Part shown: one piece after another, positions 6,914 to 9,263 of the stretch | Position numbering within the stretch: position 1 is the stretch's first letter | How the letters are laid out: each line of letters begins with the position of its first letter | NCBI GenBank assembly: GCA_002455215.1 | Contig: DKKK01000013.1 | Span: 7,109 to 16,371, forward strand | DNA length: 9,263 nt | Source of the DNA: Anaerolineales bacterium UBA6668 | Lineage (GTDB): Bacteria > Chloroflexota > Anaerolineae > Anaerolineales > UBA6668 | Direction of reading: 5' to 3' | Translations under genes and position numbers: made by a program | The notes under the pieces: model-generated | The model's database searches: none | Told to the model about the DNA's origin: nothing | What the model saw: the letters and a program-made list of their open reading frames with translations, nothing else

Positions 6914-7692
6914 TGGCATTATCAGAAGACCAAACCCAAAAAATTGTTACTATTCTGAATAGTTGTATCCGAAATAAGTTCCAAACTTACAAGCCCGAGA
7001 CAATTTCCATGCCTTTCCATACTCGTCTTTTGGGTAAAGACCGTTTGGCATTATATTCGTTTATCCAATCCTTAAATACAAGCTTTGGTGTATCCATATT
7101 CGAACCGATTGCGGCGGAAGTTGCAAAGAAGAACTTTTCTTCAGTAACACTTCACCAATCGGCTGGGGATTTTATTAGCTCAGAAGCACAACGGGTTATT
7201 CAAACTATCCTGGATAATTTGACTATAGCGAGTGTGGATGCACATAAAATCAACGAAATTAACGCGATACGGTCTGTTTGCAATGTTGGTGACATGAAAG
7301 CTGTCAAAGTTACAAAAGTCGATTTGAAAGTTGTGCGAAATGATGGGGCAATTTTTCTCTTTGACCTAAAAACTGTCAAGCCAAATGCTGGTGGGTTTAA
7401 AGAATTTAAGCGCACTTTGCTGGAATGGGTAGCGATTACATTAGCAAATGACCCGAATGCCACAGTGAACACCCTTTTGGCTATTCCTTACAATCCATAT
7501 GAACCTAAACCTTATGCAAGGTGGACATTGCGTGGAATGCTTGATTTACCGCAAGAACTAAAAGTTGGCATTGAATTTTGGGATTTTCTAGGAGGAGACG
7601 GAACATACTACCAATTGTTAGATATTTTTGAGCAAGTAGGCATTGCCCTACGCCCAGAAATTGACGCTTATTTCAGAAAATTTTCTCCCTAA
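6913..7692 (+). CDS. TdeIII-family Type II restriction endonuclease
   Basis: This is a 259-residue predicted endonuclease that would cut unmodified DNA at the site protected by the preceding methyltransferase. I recognise it from memory as the TdeIII family (RE_TdeIII), by the segments MPFHTRLLGKDRLALYSF (33-50), SFGVSIFEPIA (57-67), FKRTLLEWVAI (165-175), IPYNPYEPKPYARWT (191-205) and EFWDFLGG (221-228). The likely PD-(D/E)XK core is Asp137 (KVDLKV) with Asp151-Leu-Lys153 (FDLKTVKP). The N-terminal part is helical. Its ATG shares one base with the methyltransferase stop and has no strong ribosome site of its own, so translation probably depends on the upstream gene and keeps the toxic enzyme in step with protection. 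TdeIII itself is reported to recognise GGNCC, but whether this homologue shares that site is unknown. No clear terminator follows; TTTTCTCCC (7681-7689) and GGGAAAA (7721-7727) could pair weakly. Confidence 0.88.
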   Translation: MALSEDQTQKIVTILNSCIRNKFQTYKPETISMPFHTRLLGKDRLALYSFIQSLNTSFGVSIFEPIAAEVAKKNFSSVTLHQSAGDFISSEAQRVIQTILDNLTIASVDAHKINEINAIRSVCNVGDMKAVKVTKVDLKVVRNDGAIFLFDLKTVKPNAGGFKEFKRTLLEWVAITLANDPNATVNTLLAIPYNPYEPKPYARWTLRGMLDLPQELKVGIEFWDFLGGDGTYYQLLDIFEQVGIALRPEIDAYFRKFSP

Positions 7693-7753
7693 TCCCTGAC
7701 TAGCACAACCCATTCGAAAAGGGAAAAATTATGCTCCACCCCCACCATTCACT

Positions 7754-8887
7754 ATGTCTCGCTTAGAAATATTTGTCGCCTGCCCACCCGCCCTTGAAGA
7801 ACTGACCCGCCAAGAATTGTTCGCTCTGGGTATTAACCAGCCAAGCACGGTGGCGGGCGGTGTACAATTCACTGGCTTTTTACGCCACTTATACCGCGTC
7901 AATTTGTGGAGTCGCCTTGCCAGCCGGGTACTGGTGCGGGTTGGCGACTTCTATGCTAGCACATTCTCCGAATTGGTCAGCCGTGCCAGCCACCTGCCCT
8001 GGGAAGAAACTTTGCGCGTAGATTTGCCATTGGCGGTGCGCGTGACTTGCCACAAAAGCAAACTGTACCACACAGACGGCGTGGAAGAGCGGGTACGTGC
8101 CGCCATTCAAAAGCGGCTCGGCATGGCATTGCGCCCGGCACAAGGGCTTGCTCCCGCCCAGCAAGTGGTGGTACGCCTTGCGCACGATACCTGTACCATC
8201 AGCGTAGATAGTTCCGGCGAACATCTGCACCAACGCGGCTACCGCTTACAAACCGCCAAAGCTCCTATCCGCGAGAACCTAGCGGCGGCAGTATTGGCGG
8301 CGGTTGGCTATCAACCCGAACAGGCATTGCTAGACCCGACTTGCGGAGCAGGCACGTTTCCGATTGAAGCGGCGCTGATTGCCAGCCACACCCCACCCGG
8401 CTTACGGCGCGAATTTGCCTTTCAGGAATGGGAAAATTTCGACCCTGCCGAGTGGAATTTACAATTAGAAGAAGCCGAAGCCGCTATCCACCCACCCACC
8501 GCGCCGATTGTTGGCAGTGACCGCGATGCGGGTGCAGTGGAGGCAAGTCAAGCCAACGCAGAGCGAGCGGGAGTTGCTCAATGGGTGGAATGGCAATGCA
8601 AACCGCTCTCGGCGGTACAAGCCCCGGCAGGTTGGGAAACGCCTCCCCAAGCCGGATTTTTGGTTGCCAATTTGCCGTATGGACTGCGCATCGGTGACAC
8701 CAATCAGCTACGCAATTTATATGCCACTTTTGGGCGGGTGGCACAGCAACGGTTCGCTCACTGGCGAGTGGCTTTCCTGTGCAACAGCCCCAGCCTTGCT
8801 CAAGCTACTCAGCTAATTTCCCAACGTTCCCTTTCGTTTGAAAACGGCGGAGAAAAGGTCGGCGTATATGTAAAATCAGCTGGGTGA
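7754..8887 (+). CDS. THUMP-domain RNA guanine-N2 methyltransferase, RlmL/TrmN type
   Basis: This is a class I SAM-dependent RNA methyltransferase of 377 residues. Relatives methylate guanine N2 in 23S rRNA (RlmL N-terminal half, G2445) or tRNA (TrmN/Trm14, G6); the target here is not determined. The N-terminus MSRLEIFVACPPALEELTRQ is typical of the family. A ferredoxin-like plus THUMP region covers about 1-165, with the family's THUMP-to-catalytic transition SGEHLHQRGYR (154-164). The catalytic domain has motif I DPTCGAGTFPIEAA (194-207) and the acidic loop GSDRDAGAVEASQANA (254-269). Its motif IV reads NLPYG (306-310), where I would expect NPPYG. The length fits a single-domain enzyme without the RlmK half. 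The gene is G+C-rich (40 of 60 bases at 8101-8160), unlike the restriction genes before it, and looks like native chromosome. No Shine-Dalgarno precedes ATG 7754. It converges on tRNA-Val with a shared terminator. Confidence 0.87.
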   Translation: MSRLEIFVACPPALEELTRQELFALGINQPSTVAGGVQFTGFLRHLYRVNLWSRLASRVLVRVGDFYASTFSELVSRASHLPWEETLRVDLPLAVRVTCHKSKLYHTDGVEERVRAAIQKRLGMALRPAQGLAPAQQVVVRLAHDTCTISVDSSGEHLHQRGYRLQTAKAPIRENLAAAVLAAVGYQPEQALLDPTCGAGTFPIEAALIASHTPPGLRREFAFQEWENFDPAEWNLQLEEAEAAIHPPTAPIVGSDRDAGAVEASQANAERAGVAQWVEWQCKPLSAVQAPAGWETPPQAGFLVANLPYGLRIGDTNQLRNLYATFGRVAQQRFAHWRVAFLCNSPSLAQATQLISQRSLSFENGGEKVGVYVKSAG

Positions 8888-8903
8888 TGGCTAGTAGAAA
8901 TAA

Positions 8904-8932
8904 AAAAACAGCACGCATAGGGTACTGTTTTT
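8904..8932. terminator. Bidirectional intrinsic terminator
   Basis: The arms AAAAACAGCAC (8904-8914) and GTACTGTTTTT (8922-8932) enclose a 7-nt loop. On the minus strand the stem pairs fully with one G-U wobble and ends in seven U (8902-8908), so it suits termination of tRNA-Val. On the plus strand the same position is a C-A mismatch, and the U run is five long, so termination of the methyltransferase should be somewhat weaker. Confidence 0.75.
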
Positions 8933-8935
8933 GGG

Positions 8936-9009
<74 letters not shown>

Positions 9010-9036
9010 GTCTGGGCTGTTTTATCAACGGGCAAA

Positions 9037-9065
9037 ATAATAGCACTTTTTCCCAAAAATTGCAA
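9037..9065 (-). promoter_or_regulatory. Promoter of tRNA-Val
   Basis: On the minus strand, TTGCAA (9065-9060, 4 of 6 to TTGACA), a 17-nt spacer, then TATTAT (9042-9037, 5 of 6 to TATAAT). Predicted transcription starts near 9030, giving about 20 nt of leader before the tRNA 5' end at 9009. The optimal spacing and placement make it a good sigma-70-type promoter. Confidence 0.75.
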
Positions 9066-9075
9066 GCAGTCGCCT

Positions 9076-9117
9076 TCATTCATCTATATTCGACTCGGGT
9101 GAAAATTGCGCCTTTTC
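9076..9117 (+). repeat. Diverged direct repeat, copy 1
   Basis: This is a 42-nt unit with 33 of 42 positions identical to copy 2 at 9185-9226. It begins TCATT, then a 3-nt variable stretch, CTATATTCG, and runs on through TGAAAA to CGC and TTTTC. It lies in non-coding DNA upstream of the tRNA-Val promoter. The offset between copies is 109 bp. Confidence 0.6.
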
Positions 9118-9155
9118 GTAACATCAACCATCACTTAAGCTGGTCTGATTTGCGG

Positions 9156-9183
9156 GTCATTGCGACCGAAGGGAGAAATCCTG
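9156..9183 (+). repeat. Possible dispersed intergenic repeat
   Basis: GTCATTGCGACCGAAGGGAG (9156-9175), continuing AAATCCTG, resembles from memory a short 'GTCATT..GACCGAAGGGAGAAATC' element scattered between genes in various bacterial genomes. Only one copy is present here, so the identification rests on recall. Confidence 0.3.
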
Positions 9184-9184
9184 C

Positions 9185-9226
9185 TCATTGTGCTATATTC
9201 GGCACGGATGAAAACTACGCTTTTTC
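9185..9226 (+). repeat. Diverged direct repeat, copy 2
   Basis: This is the second copy of the 42-nt unit (33 of 42 identical to 9076-9117), with the same internal order TCATT, 3 nt, CTATATTCG, TGAAAA, CGC, TTTTC. A possible third fragment sharing ATATTCGGC lies at 9246-9254, cut by the window edge. No open frame spans the copies. The rest of 9010-9263 holds no gene that I can see. Confidence 0.6.
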
Positions 9227-9263
9227 CCTTTAAAAAGGCAAAACGATATTCGGCGTGTGTGCT

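Noticed and set aside
5325..7713. AACCCAT at 5325-5331 and 7707-7713 as direct repeats flanking the restriction-modification genes
   Set aside because: Seven bases can match by chance, and the left copy lies directly at the methyltransferase start rather than at the composition boundary.
9010..9263. CRISPR array suggested by the repeats near the right edge
   Set aside because: Only two diverged copies are present, with a 67-nt gap between them; spacing is irregular relative to the possible third fragment, and no cas genes are present.

Overview
This window looks like a piece of a bacterial chromosome of moderate to high G+C content. The lineage cannot be fixed from sequence alone. A Chloroflexota (Anaerolineae- or Herpetosiphon-like) host is my best guess. 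The main hint is the secreted protein at 4022-5080, which has a Pro-rich spacer and a 'FLPIVLQ' segment after its signal peptide, and I associate that arrangement with exported proteins of that phylum. Most genes lack a recognisable Shine-Dalgarno sequence.

Layout: (1) 114-3389, + strand: a tight two-gene sugar operon, a GH1 beta-glucosidase followed 6 bp later by a GH13 amylosucrase. (2) 3403-5080, - strand: a two-gene operon converging on the first. It encodes a secreted six-cysteine protein of unknown function and a small membrane-anchored extracytoplasmic protein. (3) 5333-7692, + strand: an A+T-rich Type II restriction-modification pair. The methyltransferase carries an N-terminal helix-turn-helix-like segment, and its stop codon overlaps the start codon of a TdeIII-family endonuclease (TAATG). 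(4) 7754-8887, + strand: a THUMP-domain RNA methyltransferase of the RlmL/TrmN type. (5) 8936-9009, - strand: tRNA-Val(CAC) with a well-formed promoter, facing the methyltransferase across a shared, probably bidirectional terminator. (6) 9010-9263: no gene, but a diverged 42-nt direct repeat and a possible second dispersed repeat.

How the genes work together: the GH1 enzyme would release glucose from beta-glucosides, and the amylosucrase would turn sucrose into an alpha-1,4-glucan plus fructose. Together they suggest plant-sugar use with glucan storage. The two - strand proteins probably act at or outside the membrane. The restriction-modification pair is the clearest sign of horizontal transfer, because its base composition differs sharply from both flanks. 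The most interesting candidate for something new is its control: a DNA-binding-like domain on the methyltransferase, palindromes around the likely promoter, and no separate controller gene. The secreted/anchored protein pair is the second candidate.
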